Assembly: GCF_000812875.1 (NCBI RefSeq) | Contig: NZ_JSYK01000004.1 | Location: forward strand, 1-64,000 | DNA: 64,000 nt | From: Kaistella solincola | Lineage (GTDB): Bacteria; Bacteroidota; Bacteroidia; Flavobacteriales; Weeksellaceae | Direction: 5' to 3' | In this document: in pieces, positions 1 through 8,982 of the stretch | Position numbering within the stretch: position 1 is the first letter of the stretch | Layout: each line of letters starts with the position of its first letter | Translations under genes and position numbers: made by a program | The notes under the pieces: generated by a model | The model's input: only the letters and a program-made list of their open reading frames with translations | What the model was told of the DNA's origin: nothing | The model's database searches: none

Positions 1-65
1 GCGCCCCGGCTTGAACGGATCCCGATGTAAAATCGGGAGGGAGTGGAAGACGGAAAAAGGCGCCC
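1..65 (+). other. Structured intergenic inverted repeat
   Basis: No ORF. An inner hairpin pairs CCCGAT (21-26) with ATCGGG (32-37), and the outer ends GCGCC and GGCGC are also complementary. The skeleton CCCCGG-TTGAA-CGGATCC ... GAGTGGAAGACGG resembles a second element at 53068-53136. It may be a REP-like element or the 3' end of an RNA starting outside the window. I cannot name a family. Confidence 0.4.
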
Positions 66-78
66 AAAAAAATATGGC

Positions 79-114
79 GCTAAAAGAGCAAATTTTCCCT
101 TTTAGCAACTTTTT
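79..114 (+). terminator. Possible intrinsic terminator of an upstream gene
   Basis: GCTAAAAG (79-86) pairs with CTTTTAGC (99-106) across a 12-nt loop, followed by a short T-rich stretch. It would end a transcript entering from the left of the window. The stem is AT-rich and so only moderately convincing. Confidence 0.35.
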
Positions 115-209
115 CTGCAAACCTCGCGGCAGCTTGCAGAATTCTTTATAAATTGTGTAACGATTACGACAAATGCACTACTTATTAATGATAGAATTAA
201 TATAATATT

Positions 210-1523
210 ATGATAAAAAAATCTTTTTCAGCTTTTGGCCTCCTGCTTTTGGGAGTTTTGTCACAGGCTCAGGAAATTAAGTTTGAAGAATATGATTTGC
301 CCAACGGCATGCATGTGATTCTGCACCAGGATAATAAAGCGCCTGTAGTTACCACCGCGGTGATGTACCACGTGGGTGCTAAAGATGAAATCGCGAACCG
401 TACAGGTTTCGCGCACTTTTTTGAGCATTTGCTTTTTGAAGGTACGCCGAACATCAAACGTGGTGAATGGATGAAAATCGTAGGAGCGAATGGCGGTTCG
501 AACAACGCGAACACGACTGACGACCGCACGTATTATTACGAAACTTTCCCGTCAAACAACCTGCAACTCGGTTTGTGGATGGAATCCGAAAGATTGAGAC
601 ATCCGGTGATTAACCAAATTGGTGTTGATACGCAAAATGAGGTGGTGAAAGAGGAAAAACGGATGCGTGTGGACAACCAGCCATACGGAAACATCATGAA
701 AGCCATAAAAACCGGCCTGTTTAAAAAACATCCGTACAAAAACACCACGATTGGTGAAATGGAAGATCTGGATTCTGCGAAACTGGAAGAATTTTTGACT
801 TTCTTTAAAAAATATTACGTGCCGAACAACGCCACTTTGGTCGTTGCCGGAGATTTTAAAACCGCTGAAGCGAAGAAATTAATTGACGCTTATTTTGCGG
901 GAATTCCGAAAGGTGCGCCGGTTGTAAGAAATTTGCCGAAAGAAGATCCGATTACGCAGGAAACGGTAATGACTTACACCGATCCGAATATTCAGTTGCC
1001 GGCTTATCTTTACACGTACAGAACTCCGGGTGATAAAACACGCGATTCTAAAGTTTTAGATATGATTTCGTCTTATTTAAGCAACGGAAAATCCTCTGTA
1101 CTTTACAAAAAACTGGTCGATCAGGATAAAAAGGCGCTGCAGGTGCAGGCAATAAATCTTGGTCAGGAAGATTACAGTGTTTTTGCATTTTTTGCAATTC
1201 CGTTGGGAACTACCACTGAAGCTACTCTGCGAGCAGACATCGATGCTGAAGTGAAAAAATTGCAGACGACACTCATCAGCGAAGAGGATTTCCAGAAACT
1301 TCAAAACCAATTTGAAAATCAGTTTGTAAATGCAAATTCAAGTATTCAGGGAATAGCGAGCTCACTCGCCACAGCGCACGTATTAAAAGGCGACACGAAC
1401 CTTATCAACAAAGAAATTGATATTTACCGAAACATTACGCGTGAAGATATTCGCGAAGCTGCGAAAAAATATTTGAACAGCAACCAGCGCGTTATTATTA
1501 ACTATTTACCAGAAAAAAAATAA
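210..1523 (+). CDS. M16 family zinc metallopeptidase (active subunit)
   Basis: A 437-residue secreted peptidase with a signal peptide (about residues 1-20, ending SQA-QE). The inverzincin motif HFFEH at residues 69-73 supplies the zinc ligands and catalytic Glu, and the third ligand is a Glu near residue 148 in the NEVVKEE stretch. The length fits a single-chain M16B protein of two pitrilysin-fold halves. Its stop is 6 bp before a second M16 gene without the HxxEH motif, so the two probably form an active/inactive heterodimer in one operon. The likely site is the periplasm and the likely role is peptide or oligopeptide degradation, with substrate unknown. The ATG at 210 is directly followed by the signal peptide, which supports this start. 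Confidence 0.93.
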   Translation: MIKKSFSAFGLLLLGVLSQAQEIKFEEYDLPNGMHVILHQDNKAPVVTTAVMYHVGAKDEIANRTGFAHFFEHLLFEGTPNIKRGEWMKIVGANGGSNNANTTDDRTYYYETFPSNNLQLGLWMESERLRHPVINQIGVDTQNEVVKEEKRMRVDNQPYGNIMKAIKTGLFKKHPYKNTTIGEMEDLDSAKLEEFLTFFKKYYVPNNATLVVAGDFKTAEAKKLIDAYFAGIPKGAPVVRNLPKEDPITQETVMTYTDPNIQLPAYLYTYRTPGDKTRDSKVLDMISSYLSNGKSSVLYKKLVDQDKKALQVQAINLGQEDYSVFAFFAIPLGTTTEATLRADIDAEVKKLQTTLISEEDFQKLQNQFENQFVNANSSIQGIASSLATAHVLKGDTNLINKEIDIYRNITREDIREAAKKYLNSNQRVIINYLPEKK

Positions 1524-1529
1524 ACGAAA

Positions 1530-3578
1530 ATGAAAAAATCATTATATAGTATTGCGGCCGTATTTTTTGTTTCTGGCTTTCTGAGCGCACAGACGATCGA
1601 CCTGAATAAAATGCCGACGCCGGGACCGACGCCGACTGTAAATATCGCGAAACCACAATCTTTCAAACTGAAAAACGGTTTGACGGTAATGGTGGTGGAA
1701 GATCATAAATTACCACGCGTAAACACCACTTTAACTTTCGATCATCCACCGATGGTAGAAGGAAATAAAGCCGGTGTAAGCGGAATTATGGCGGATTTGT
1801 TGGGAAGCGGAACTTCAAAAATTTCCAAAGACGACTTCAACAAAAAAGTAGATTTCTTAGGTGCTTCCATTAATTATGGACCAAACGGTGCGAGCGCAAA
1901 CACGCTTTCAAAATATTACCCGGAAATCTTGTCGCTTTTTGCGTCTGGAGTCATTGACCCAAAATTTTCTGCTGAAGAATTAAGTAAATCCAAAGAAAGA
2001 GGAATTGCAGGTTTGAAATCCAGTGAGCTGAGCGCACAGGCGATCGGAAACCGCGTTTTCAATGTTTTAACTTACGGAAAAAATACAGCGAAAGGCGAGT
2101 TTGAAACTGAAGAAACCTTGAACGCAATTACTTTAGCTGATGTTCAGGATTACTACAAGAAATCTTACGCGCCTAACAACGCTTATTTAGTTGTCATCGG
2201 TGATGTGAAATATGCTGAGGTAAAGAAAATGATAGAAAACGCCTTCAGCAGCTGGAAAAAATCGGATTATAAATATCCGGCGATGCCAGATTTCGCTAAT
2301 GTTGCGAAAACAGAAATCGATGTTGTAGATGTGCCAACTGCAGCGCAGTCCGTAGTTCTTCTGGGTGATCTGCACAATTTGAAAATGAAAGATCCACAAT
2401 ATTTTGCTGCTACAACGGCGAATTATATTTTGGGTGGCGGAAGTTTGGAAACCCGTGTGAACATGAATCTTCGCGAGAAAAACGGATTTACCTACGGCGC
2501 TTATACTTCTTTGGATACATCGAAATATGATTCAAGTTTTGGTGGAACAGCCAATGTACGCGGTGAAGTTACTGACAAAGCCATTAAAGAATTCATGACG
2601 GAAATTAACGGAATTAAAACCATTAAACCGGAAGAATTGCGCAACGCAAAAGAAAAACTGAAAGGTTCTTTCATTCTTTCCCTTGAAAGACCGGAAACCG
2701 TGGCGCGTTTTGCCTTAAACCTGATTACTCAGGATTTACCGAAAGATTTTTATACCAATTATTTGAAATCCGTCGACGCATTGACCGTTGAGCAGGTTCA
2801 AAAAGCTTCAGACAGCTTCATCAAGCCAAATAATATGAGAATATTTGTGGCAGGAAAAGCGAGCCAGTTTGCAGATCAGTTAGATACTTTGGGTTATCCG
2901 GTGAAATATTTCGATAAATACGGAAATCCCACATCAAAACCTGAAGTAAAAAAAGCTGACGCAAATGTAACGGTTGCCAGCGTTGCTGATAAATATTTAA
3001 CAGCAATCGGCGGTAAAGACAAAGTTTCAAAAGTGACTTCTATCTCTTCAAATTCTTCAACCAAAATGCAGGGAATGGAATTGGGAATTAAAAATACCCA
3101 GGCACTTGGCGGAAAAATGAATATGGAAGTTTCTATGATGGGAAACACCGTGCAGAAAATTACTTTCGACGGAACGAAAGGCAGCATGTCGGCACAGGGA
3201 AATAAAATGGATATGCCAGCAGAAATGGCGGCAACTTACGCAAAAGAGAAAAATCTTTTCCCCGAATTGACTTTTGGAACTTCGAAAGATTACACATTAG
3301 CCGGTATTGAAAAAATTAGTGGTGAAGATGCTTATGCAGTGAAAACCGCAGATGCAACTTACTATTACGACGTTAAAACCGGTTTAAAAGTAGCTGAAAT
3401 CAAAAAGCAGAAAATGCAGGGTAAAGAAGTTGAAATCCCTACATACTATTCTAATTACAAAGAGGTTGACGGCGTGAAGTTGCCGTTTACCATCAAAGTA
3501 AACCAAATGGGGCAGGACATGCAGCTGGATGTAAAATCTTACGAGCTTAACAAATCAAAACCTGAAGATTTTAAATAG
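1530..3578 (+). CDS. M16 family peptidase-like protein, catalytically inactive subunit with C-terminal extension
   Basis: 682 residues with a signal peptide (MKKSLYS ... LSAQ). Residues about 40-450 follow the M16 fold, but the usual zinc site region reads MADLLGSGTSKIS and has no HxxEH, so the chain should be non-catalytic. The arginine- and tyrosine-rich substrate region (LREKNGFTYGAYTS) is kept, as in inactive M16B partners. Residues about 480-682 form an extra domain resembling outer-membrane lipoprotein-sorting or LolA-like beta folds (repeated AEIKKQKMQGKEVEIPTYYS-type strands). Co-transcribed with the active subunit 6 bp upstream and ending just before a strong terminator. Confidence 0.9.
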   Translation: MKKSLYSIAAVFFVSGFLSAQTIDLNKMPTPGPTPTVNIAKPQSFKLKNGLTVMVVEDHKLPRVNTTLTFDHPPMVEGNKAGVSGIMADLLGSGTSKISKDDFNKKVDFLGASINYGPNGASANTLSKYYPEILSLFASGVIDPKFSAEELSKSKERGIAGLKSSELSAQAIGNRVFNVLTYGKNTAKGEFETEETLNAITLADVQDYYKKSYAPNNAYLVVIGDVKYAEVKKMIENAFSSWKKSDYKYPAMPDFANVAKTEIDVVDVPTAAQSVVLLGDLHNLKMKDPQYFAATTANYILGGGSLETRVNMNLREKNGFTYGAYTSLDTSKYDSSFGGTANVRGEVTDKAIKEFMTEINGIKTIKPEELRNAKEKLKGSFILSLERPETVARFALNLITQDLPKDFYTNYLKSVDALTVEQVQKASDSFIKPNNMRIFVAGKASQFADQLDTLGYPVKYFDKYGNPTSKPEVKKADANVTVASVADKYLTAIGGKDKVSKVTSISSNSSTKMQGMELGIKNTQALGGKMNMEVSMMGNTVQKITFDGTKGSMSAQGNKMDMPAEMAATYAKEKNLFPELTFGTSKDYTLAGIEKISGEDAYAVKTADATYYYDVKTGLKVAEIKKQKMQGKEVEIPTYYSNYKEVDGVKLPFTIKVNQMGQDMQLDVKSYELNKSKPEDFK

Positions 3579-3601
3579 TATTTTTTAAGTTGAATTAAAT
3601 G

Positions 3602-3633
3602 AAAAAAACGGCACTTTAGTGCCGTTTTTTTTT
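3602..3633. terminator. Bidirectional intrinsic terminator between M16 operon and azurin gene
   Basis: CGGCAC (3609-3614) and GTGCCG (3619-3624) enclose a TTTA loop. A run of A precedes and a run of T follows, so the hairpin works for the + strand M16 operon and for the convergent - strand azurin gene. Confidence 0.85.
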
Positions 3634-3657
3634 ATTATTCAGATGATGTGAACTTTT

Positions 3658-4182
3658 TTATTTCACGTTAAACTTACCTTTCATAATAGAGTAGTGACCT
3701 GGGAAAGAACAAAGGAAATCATAAGTACCTTTTTCCGGAGCCGCAAAAGTGATTGTTGTCGATTCTCCGCCACCAATCAAATCGGTGTGTGCAAGCACAG
3801 AACTCATGTCTGTTGGCAAATAGTCGTTCTCTTTATTCTTAGCAGCCTCTTCTCCAAATTTTGCCATATCAGTGCCGTTTGCCAAAAGGGTAAAGTTGTG
3901 ACCCATTGCTTCTTTCGGCATTGTACCCGTGTGGTTCAATGTTAATTCTACAGTTTGTCCAGCGTAAACATTAAGTTCAGTTTGGTCGAACTGCATTTTG
4001 TCATTGGCATTTAAAGTAATTTTAATAGTGTCCTGCTTTGCAGCTTCGTCTTCAACAGCCGCTTCCGGTGCAGCTGTAGTTTCTGTGGTTACCGCAGTAT
4101 CCTTTTTATCACTACAAGAGGTAAACAAAGCCCCGCTTAAAGCGACGGCAACAAACATTGTTTTTAATGGTAAACGTTTCAT
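3658..4182 (-). CDS. Azurin-like type 1 blue copper lipoprotein
   Basis: 174 residues. An N-terminal signal ends in a lipobox (ALFTSC, Cys 23), then comes a Thr/Glu/Ala-rich linker to about residue 50, then a cupredoxin domain. The type 1 copper ligands are visible: His 95 (GHNF), and Cys 158, His 163 and Met 167 in LCSFPGHYSIMKG. It should be a membrane-anchored periplasmic electron carrier. It lies 135 bp from a Cys-rich copper-binding protein on the same strand, so copper handling may link the two. The minus-strand TAACTTTG at 4199-4206 is a likely -7 element. Confidence 0.93.
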   Translation of the reverse strand: MKRLPLKTMFVAVALSGALFTSCSDKKDTAVTTETTAAPEAAVEDEAAKQDTIKITLNANDKMQFDQTELNVYAGQTVELTLNHTGTMPKEAMGHNFTLLANGTDMAKFGEEAAKNKENDYLPTDMSSVLAHTDLIGGGESTTITFAAPEKGTYDFLCSFPGHYSIMKGKFNVK

Positions 4183-4198
4183 TTATTTTAATTTTAAG

Positions 4199-4206
4199 CA
4201 AAGTTA
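4199..4206 (-). promoter_or_regulatory. Likely -7 element of the azurin promoter
   Basis: Read on the minus strand this is TAACTTTG, matching the Bacteroidetes TAnnTTTG consensus, 17 bp before the azurin ATG. No convincing TTG was found at -33. Confidence 0.45.
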
Positions 4207-4316
4207 GAAATATTGTTTTGAAGATAAAAACTTTTGGGCAATTAATTAGGATAAATTTATCCTATATTATTTTTTCCGCCTGAAATAAGGCTTTTTTTCT
4301 GTTTTGTCTTGATTGC

Positions 4317-4637
4317 TTACGCCGCATAAGCGCCGCAGGCTTCTTCACATTTGCGGCAAATCTCAGCACAATAGCGGCAATGTTCCATATCGTGTTTTTC
4401 ACATTCTGCCGCGCATTCTCCACAGATTTTCCGGCATAAATCGACCATTTCTTTCGATACAGATGATTCGAAAGTGACCACTTTTGCGGTTGCACTACAT
4501 ATTTCGGCACAAACAATATCCGTCTGAATGCAACGCGCCATCATCCTTACATCATCTTCGGCTAAGCAGGCGCTTGCGCAATTATTGCAGGCTGCCACAC
4601 ATTCATTTAAAGCATTAATTAAACTCTGATTTTTCAT
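4317..4637 (-). CDS. Cys-rich four-helix-bundle copper-binding protein (Csp/DUF326-like)
   Basis: 106 residues with many Cys in helical spacings (CVAACNNCASAC, CAEIC, CRKICGECAAEC, CRYCAEICRKCEEAC). This pattern is typical of the DUF326/Csp copper-storage family, in which Cys line the core of a four-helix bundle and bind Cu(I). No signal peptide is visible, so the protein is probably cytosolic, as Csp3 proteins are. The azurin gene downstream on the same strand is a natural copper partner. Binding of copper rather than another soft metal is inferred from the family. Confidence 0.88.
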   Translation of the reverse strand: MKNQSLINALNECVAACNNCASACLAEDDVRMMARCIQTDIVCAEICSATAKVVTFESSVSKEMVDLCRKICGECAAECEKHDMEHCRYCAEICRKCEEACGAYAA

Positions 4638-4807
4638 AATAGTGTGTTTAAAAGATTAACTTAAAATTACAAAAATATTTTTTAGCTGCTTTTCTTGCCT
4701 TTTTTTTGATTTTAGCAATTTTCATTGCCGGCTTGCATTTTAAATTTTAAAAGTCAAATTTTTCCTGCTTTTTCCGGGTATTTTTTAATTGTTAAATTGA
4801 AAGCTGC

Positions 4808-6259
4808 TTAATTCCGGAAGTAATGCCCGATGCCGGCGCCATCAAAAGTGAAAGTGTTTTCACTTTCAGATTTATCGAGTTTTTTGCTGATGGTTAAAGC
4901 CCATAAAACCAGTTCTTTGCAGAACTTCTGATCTTCGGTTTCCAGTTCTTTGGCATATTCCGAAATAATTTCATTTAAAGGGTTGATGCTGTCCAGTTTT
5001 CGGTTCAGCTCATTGTCCGAATCGCTGTAGTTCAGCTGAATTGATTTTTGGTTAAACCACTGTATCAAATCCGTATACGCGGTTTTCACGCCATCTTTTT
5101 CCAGTTTAGGTATTCTAGGGAAGATCATTTCAAACTGCGTCATCACCGCCTGATCGATCAATAGTTTTGCAACGTGGTCAGCGCCTTCCTGTTCGCCTTC
5201 GTACACCAACTCAATTTTCCCGGTGATCGATGGAATTATAGACATGAAATCCATCAAGCGAATTGATGTTTTGTTTTCACCTGATTCGATAAGGCGAAGT
5301 TTTGCAGCAGCGATTAGATTTTCCATCGCGCTGATGGTAAGCCGTGCACTTACGCCGCTTTTTGCATCTACATATTCGCTGTTCCGCGCTGCAAATGCAA
5401 CTTCTTCCAGCAAATCTTTAGCAAGATCCGGAATCTGAATGCTTTCTTTATCTTCGGTGGAGATCCGGGCTTCCTGCTCAGTGATTTCCCGAGCGAGCGC
5501 GATTGTTTTTGGATAATGTGTAAAAATCTGGGAACCAATTCTGTCTTTCAACGGTGTTACAATACTTCCGCGGTTCGTGTAATCTTCCGGATTCGCGGTG
5601 AAAATAAACTGAATATCCAATGGCATCCGAAGCTGAAAACCACGGATCTGCACATCACCTTCCTGCAGGATATTGAACAAAGAAACCTGAATTCTCGCCT
5701 GTAAATCCGGTAATTCATTCAACACGAAAATACAGCGGTTTGCACGCGGAATCATTCCGTAATGCAAAACGCGCTCATCGGAGTAGGGAAGTTTCAAAGT
5801 TGCGGCTTTTATCGGATCGATGTCGCCAATTAAATCCGCAACATTTACGTCCGGCGTCGCCAGTTTTTCAAAAAAACGGTTGTCGCGGTGCACCCAGGAA
5901 ATCGGCGTATCATCACCTTTTTCTTCAATCACATCTCGCGCAAATTTTGAAATCGGGTCAAAGGGACTGTCATTAATTTCAGAACCTTTTACAATCGGCA
6001 TATATTCATCGAGGAGATTTACCATGCTGCGCGCGATTTTGGTCTTTGCCTGACCGCGAAGTCCGAGTAAATTGATGTGATGTCCGGCCAAGATCGCTTT
6101 TTTAAGCTGGGGAATCACTGTGTCTTCGTAGCCCCAAAGTCCTTCGAAAACCGGTTCTTTTGCTTTAATTCTTGCTATTAAATTCTCCTGAATTTCCTGG
6201 TTAATCGTCTTCTGACGGTATCCGGATTCTTTTAAATCTTTAAATGTTGTATCGTTCAT
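4808..6259 (-). CDS. MoxR/magnesium-chelatase-like AAA+ ATPase
   Basis: 483 residues. Walker A-like GLRGQAKTK lies near residue 65, and the Walker B equivalent (CIFVLNELPDL) near residue 180 belongs to the MoxR/ChlI type. The RANRC, PLKDRIGSQI and ANPEDYTNRGS motifs also fit. It pairs with the VWA-domain gene 96 bp upstream on the same strand, a classic MoxR-VWA arrangement that remodels or inserts metals into partner proteins. No client gene is adjacent, so the target is unknown. Confidence 0.88.
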   Translation of the reverse strand: MNDTTFKDLKESGYRQKTINQEIQENLIARIKAKEPVFEGLWGYEDTVIPQLKKAILAGHHINLLGLRGQAKTKIARSMVNLLDEYMPIVKGSEINDSPFDPISKFARDVIEEKGDDTPISWVHRDNRFFEKLATPDVNVADLIGDIDPIKAATLKLPYSDERVLHYGMIPRANRCIFVLNELPDLQARIQVSLFNILQEGDVQIRGFQLRMPLDIQFIFTANPEDYTNRGSIVTPLKDRIGSQIFTHYPKTIALAREITEQEARISTEDKESIQIPDLAKDLLEEVAFAARNSEYVDAKSGVSARLTISAMENLIAAAKLRLIESGENKTSIRLMDFMSIIPSITGKIELVYEGEQEGADHVAKLLIDQAVMTQFEMIFPRIPKLEKDGVKTAYTDLIQWFNQKSIQLNYSDSDNELNRKLDSINPLNEIISEYAKELETEDQKFCKELVLWALTISKKLDKSESENTFTFDGAGIGHYFRN

Positions 6260-6267
6260 AAATTTAG

Positions 6268-6328
6268 TTGTCAGTAATCAGTAATCAGATGTCAGGGAAC
6301 AATTAGCAATTAACAATTAATAATTAAA
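6268..6328. repeat. Short low-complexity tandem repeats between VWA and MoxR genes
   Basis: CAGTAAT/CAGATGT units are followed by AATTAGCAATTAACAATTAA-type units. This degenerate simple repeat fills most of the 96-bp gap between the two genes. Function unknown; it could vary in length by slippage. Confidence 0.5.
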
Positions 6329-6355
6329 CATCATTCCTTCATCCTCCCTCCTTAT

Positions 6356-7507
6356 TTAAATTCTCTTAATTCTGTTTTTTTCGTAATCTTCAAAAATCAT
6401 TTGTCCTAAGCCTGACAGTCCGGTGAGAAAAGCTTTGCCTTTATTCATTGCCGTAAAGGCTTCTACAAATTTCCGCAAATACGGGTCTTGCGCAATCATA
6501 AAAGTCGTAATCGGGATTTTCAGTTTTCTTGCCTGCGCAGCTTTGGTTAAACATTGCGCCACAATTTTTTCGTCAAGACCAACGCTGTTCATATAAAATT
6601 CGCCTGTAGGCAAGGTAATACAACTCGGTTTTCCGTCTGTAATCATGAAGATTTGCTTGTTGGTATTTCTCTTTCGGCGCAGAATATCCATTGCGAGTTC
6701 CAGACCGGCAACGGTATTCGTATGATACGGACCGACCTGCAAATACGGCAAATCTTTCACCTTTATCGGCCAGGCTTCATTTCCGAAAACAATAATGTCG
6801 ATAGAATCTTTCGGATATTTTCTGTTGATGAGCTCCACAAGCGCCATGGCGACTTTTTTCGCCGGCGTAATGCGGTCTTCGCCGTATAAAATCATCGAGT
6901 GGCTGATGTCGATCATCAGCACGGTGCTCATTTGCGCTTTATGTTTGGTTTCTTCAACGATAAGATCGTCTTCCGTCAGGCGCAAATCTGAAATTCCGTT
7001 ATTGATTTGGGCGTTTTTCAAACTTTCGGTCATGTTGATAGTCGCAAGATCATCACCGTACTGAAAATTTCGGTTTTCACCGTCGCGCTCATCGCCAATG
7101 CCGGCTTTTTTGGTATTGTGATTACCGATGCCGGACTTTTTCAGCTTGCCGAAAATTTGGTCTAAAGCAAATTCGCGCAAAGCCGCCTCCAGTTTCGCAG
7201 TTAAAATGTTTTTACCTTTTCCTGTGCCGGTATTTCCGTCTTTATCGTCGGTTTCCTCTTTGATGTAGCCGCGCTTTTTCAGGTCTTCTTCAAAATCTTC
7301 CAGCGTATATTCATCAGTGAAGATGTCGTATTCTTTATCGAGCATGTCCAGCCATTCAAAAGCTTCTTCTATATCACCGGAAGTATGCGTGAGAAGATCC
7401 TTAAAAACATCAAAAACCCGGTCGAAATGCGAAATTTCTTCCGGAACGTGCTTACTGAACGTAAAACCTTTTTCGAAATTAAAATCGCTGTTTTTCCTCT
7501 TTTCCAT
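6356..7507 (-). CDS. VWA-domain protein, partner of the MoxR ATPase
   Basis: 383 residues. The C-terminal von Willebrand A domain begins near residue 190. Its MIDAS motif is in VLMIDISHSM (DxSxS), with the supporting Thr/Asp in FMITDGKPS. The N-terminal half is acidic and charged (EYTLEDFEEDLKKRGYIKEE) with a linker containing DDKDGNTGTGKGKN. No membrane segment is seen, so the pair is cytosolic. It is first in the two-gene unit with the MoxR ATPase. Confidence 0.88.
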   Translation of the reverse strand: MEKRKNSDFNFEKGFTFSKHVPEEISHFDRVFDVFKDLLTHTSGDIEEAFEWLDMLDKEYDIFTDEYTLEDFEEDLKKRGYIKEETDDKDGNTGTGKGKNILTAKLEAALREFALDQIFGKLKKSGIGNHNTKKAGIGDERDGENRNFQYGDDLATINMTESLKNAQINNGISDLRLTEDDLIVEETKHKAQMSTVLMIDISHSMILYGEDRITPAKKVAMALVELINRKYPKDSIDIIVFGNEAWPIKVKDLPYLQVGPYHTNTVAGLELAMDILRRKRNTNKQIFMITDGKPSCITLPTGEFYMNSVGLDEKIVAQCLTKAAQARKLKIPITTFMIAQDPYLRKFVEAFTAMNKGKAFLTGLSGLGQMIFEDYEKNRIKRI

Positions 7508-7731
7508 TTTCTCTCACTTTCTGTTTTTTTATAAATACGAAATGTATCATAAAACGGTTTTAAAGCTAAACCGGAAAAATATGCCGTTTTAAGCAGGAAT
7601 TTTTCCGTTTTCACCATTTAAAACCTGTTCCATAGCAGCAAATATAAGTCCAAGAAAATGCCTAATCAATTCCATTTTTAAATGATGGTGAGAGCAAAAA
7701 ACGATAAGAGAAGTGAGGAATTTTAAAAATC

Positions 7732-7753
7732 AAAAAAAAGGGCGAATTAGCCC
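7732..7753 (-). terminator. Terminator of the pentapeptide-repeat operon
   Basis: On the minus strand GGGC-TAATTC-GCCC is followed by eight T. It sits 24 bp past the stop of the pentapeptide-repeat gene. The stem is short but the T-run is clear. Confidence 0.6.
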
Positions 7754-7776
7754 GGAATTTTTTTAATGAATTTAAA

Positions 7777-8346
7777 CTAATCTTCGATTATAATCCGATA
7801 TTTCTGTATAAGCCCGGAAATTCCCGCGGCGGAAAATTTTGCTGCTTTAAGGCGGTTTTTTTCCGGATCGAAAGTATAATTAAAAGCAGTACGGAAATCT
7901 GCTTTTTCAAGATTGGTTTGGTTGAAAACAGCTTGCGTTAAATCACAGTCCGCAAAAATCGAGGAAGTGAGATCAGCTTCCGAAAAATCAACTTCGCGAA
8001 GCTGACATTTTACAAAAACTGTTTTTCGGATTTTCAGCTGGAAAAAAGAAGAATGGTTCAGCTGGCAATTGTCAAATGAAAAGCTGAGTCCGAAATCGTT
8101 ACAGTTATCGAACTGCAGACCAAGCATCTTGCAGTCTTTGAACAGGATTCCGCGGAAAACAGTTCCGTTAAGTTTCGCTAAACTCAGGTTACAATCGATA
8201 AACTCACAATCGATAAACTTAAATTCCGAAAGGTTTGCTTCGCTGAAATTGCAGTTTTGGAAGATACAATTTTCGTATTCCTGATGAATTAAAGGATTTT
8301 CAGCAAAATTGATTTTGGTAAAAGTTTGGTCGAGGAATGAAGACAT
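7777..8346 (-). CDS. Pentapeptide-repeat protein (Qnr/McbG-like fold)
   Basis: 189 residues made of A(D/N)LxX pentapeptide repeats (for example NCNFSEANLSEFKF, REVDFSEADLTSS, TNLEKADFRTA) forming a right-handed quadrilateral beta helix. The C-terminal stretch FDPEKNRLKAAKFS ... GLIQKYRI resembles the dimerisation tail of Qnr-type proteins that mimic DNA and protect gyrase. Chromosomal flavobacterial homologues are common and usually of unproven function, so no resistance role is claimed. It follows the 8362-8874 gene by 15 bp on the same strand. Confidence 0.85.
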   Translation of the reverse strand: MSSFLDQTFTKINFAENPLIHQEYENCIFQNCNFSEANLSEFKFIDCEFIDCNLSLAKLNGTVFRGILFKDCKMLGLQFDNCNDFGLSFSFDNCQLNHSSFFQLKIRKTVFVKCQLREVDFSEADLTSSIFADCDLTQAVFNQTNLEKADFRTAFNYTFDPEKNRLKAAKFSAAGISGLIQKYRIIIED

Positions 8347-8361
8347 TTAAATTTCTGAACT

Positions 8362-8874
8362 TTATTTGTTGATTTTAATTAGACCTGAATTTTTTCCCGC
8401 TAAACGGCTGTCTTTTTCCAAAGTCCAGATATTGATAATTTTTTCAGCGAGAAGGTCGCGCTCATTCGGGCTGATGATTTCCACTTCCTTGATGGCTTTT
8501 GAGGCAATTTTCATGTCATCATTATCCACCAAAAATCCATCCACATAAATTTTAGTTTTTGCGTCTACGCCGAAAAATTTCCGAATTTCTTCCTGGCTTT
8601 TCACTTCAATTTCAGGATTTTCAACGGTGAAAAGAATAAAACCGTATTCGCTTAAATTGGAAAAATTAATAGCGTTTTCAGCCGCTTTTTTCACTGCGAT
8701 GCTTTTAATTTTCGCTTTCGGAATCGATGTTGAAACTTCCTGATTGGCGATAATATTTCCATTGATAATAACTGTTGGAATATCTTTTTTCGAAAACAGA
8801 AGTTTTTCAAAGCTTTGCGCATTGATCATCATGAATGAAAATAGAAATAGCAAAATGGAAAATTTGGTCTTCAT
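8362..8874 (-). CDS. Secreted hypothetical protein
   Basis: 170 residues with a clear signal peptide (LLFLFSFMMINAQS). The rest is alternating strands and helices (KTKIYVDGFLVDNDDMKIASKAIKEVEIIS) reminiscent of TonB-dependent-receptor plug-like 'name-the-subunit' repeats found in Bacteroidetes, but too short to assign. First gene of a two-gene unit with the pentapeptide-repeat protein. Function unknown. Confidence 0.75.
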   Translation of the reverse strand: MKTKFSILLFLFSFMMINAQSFEKLLFSKKDIPTVIINGNIIANQEVSTSIPKAKIKSIAVKKAAENAINFSNLSEYGFILFTVENPEIEVKSQEEIRKFFGVDAKTKIYVDGFLVDNDDMKIASKAIKEVEIISPNERDLLAEKIINIWTLEKDSRLAGKNSGLIKINK

Positions 8875-8927
8875 AGCGGTAATTTTTGTGATTTATAAAT
8901 GTAATAAAAATTTGCCCAAATAAAGCC

Positions 8928-8957
8928 AAAAAAAAACTTCCGAACATAATTCGGAAG
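8928..8957 (-). terminator. Terminator of the RNase G gene
   Basis: CTTCCGAA (8937-8944) pairs with TTCGGAAG (8950-8957). On the minus strand it is followed by nine T, 26 bp past the stop of the RNase G gene. Confidence 0.85.
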
Positions 8958-8982
8958 CTGTGCTTTTTTATGATTTGCTATT

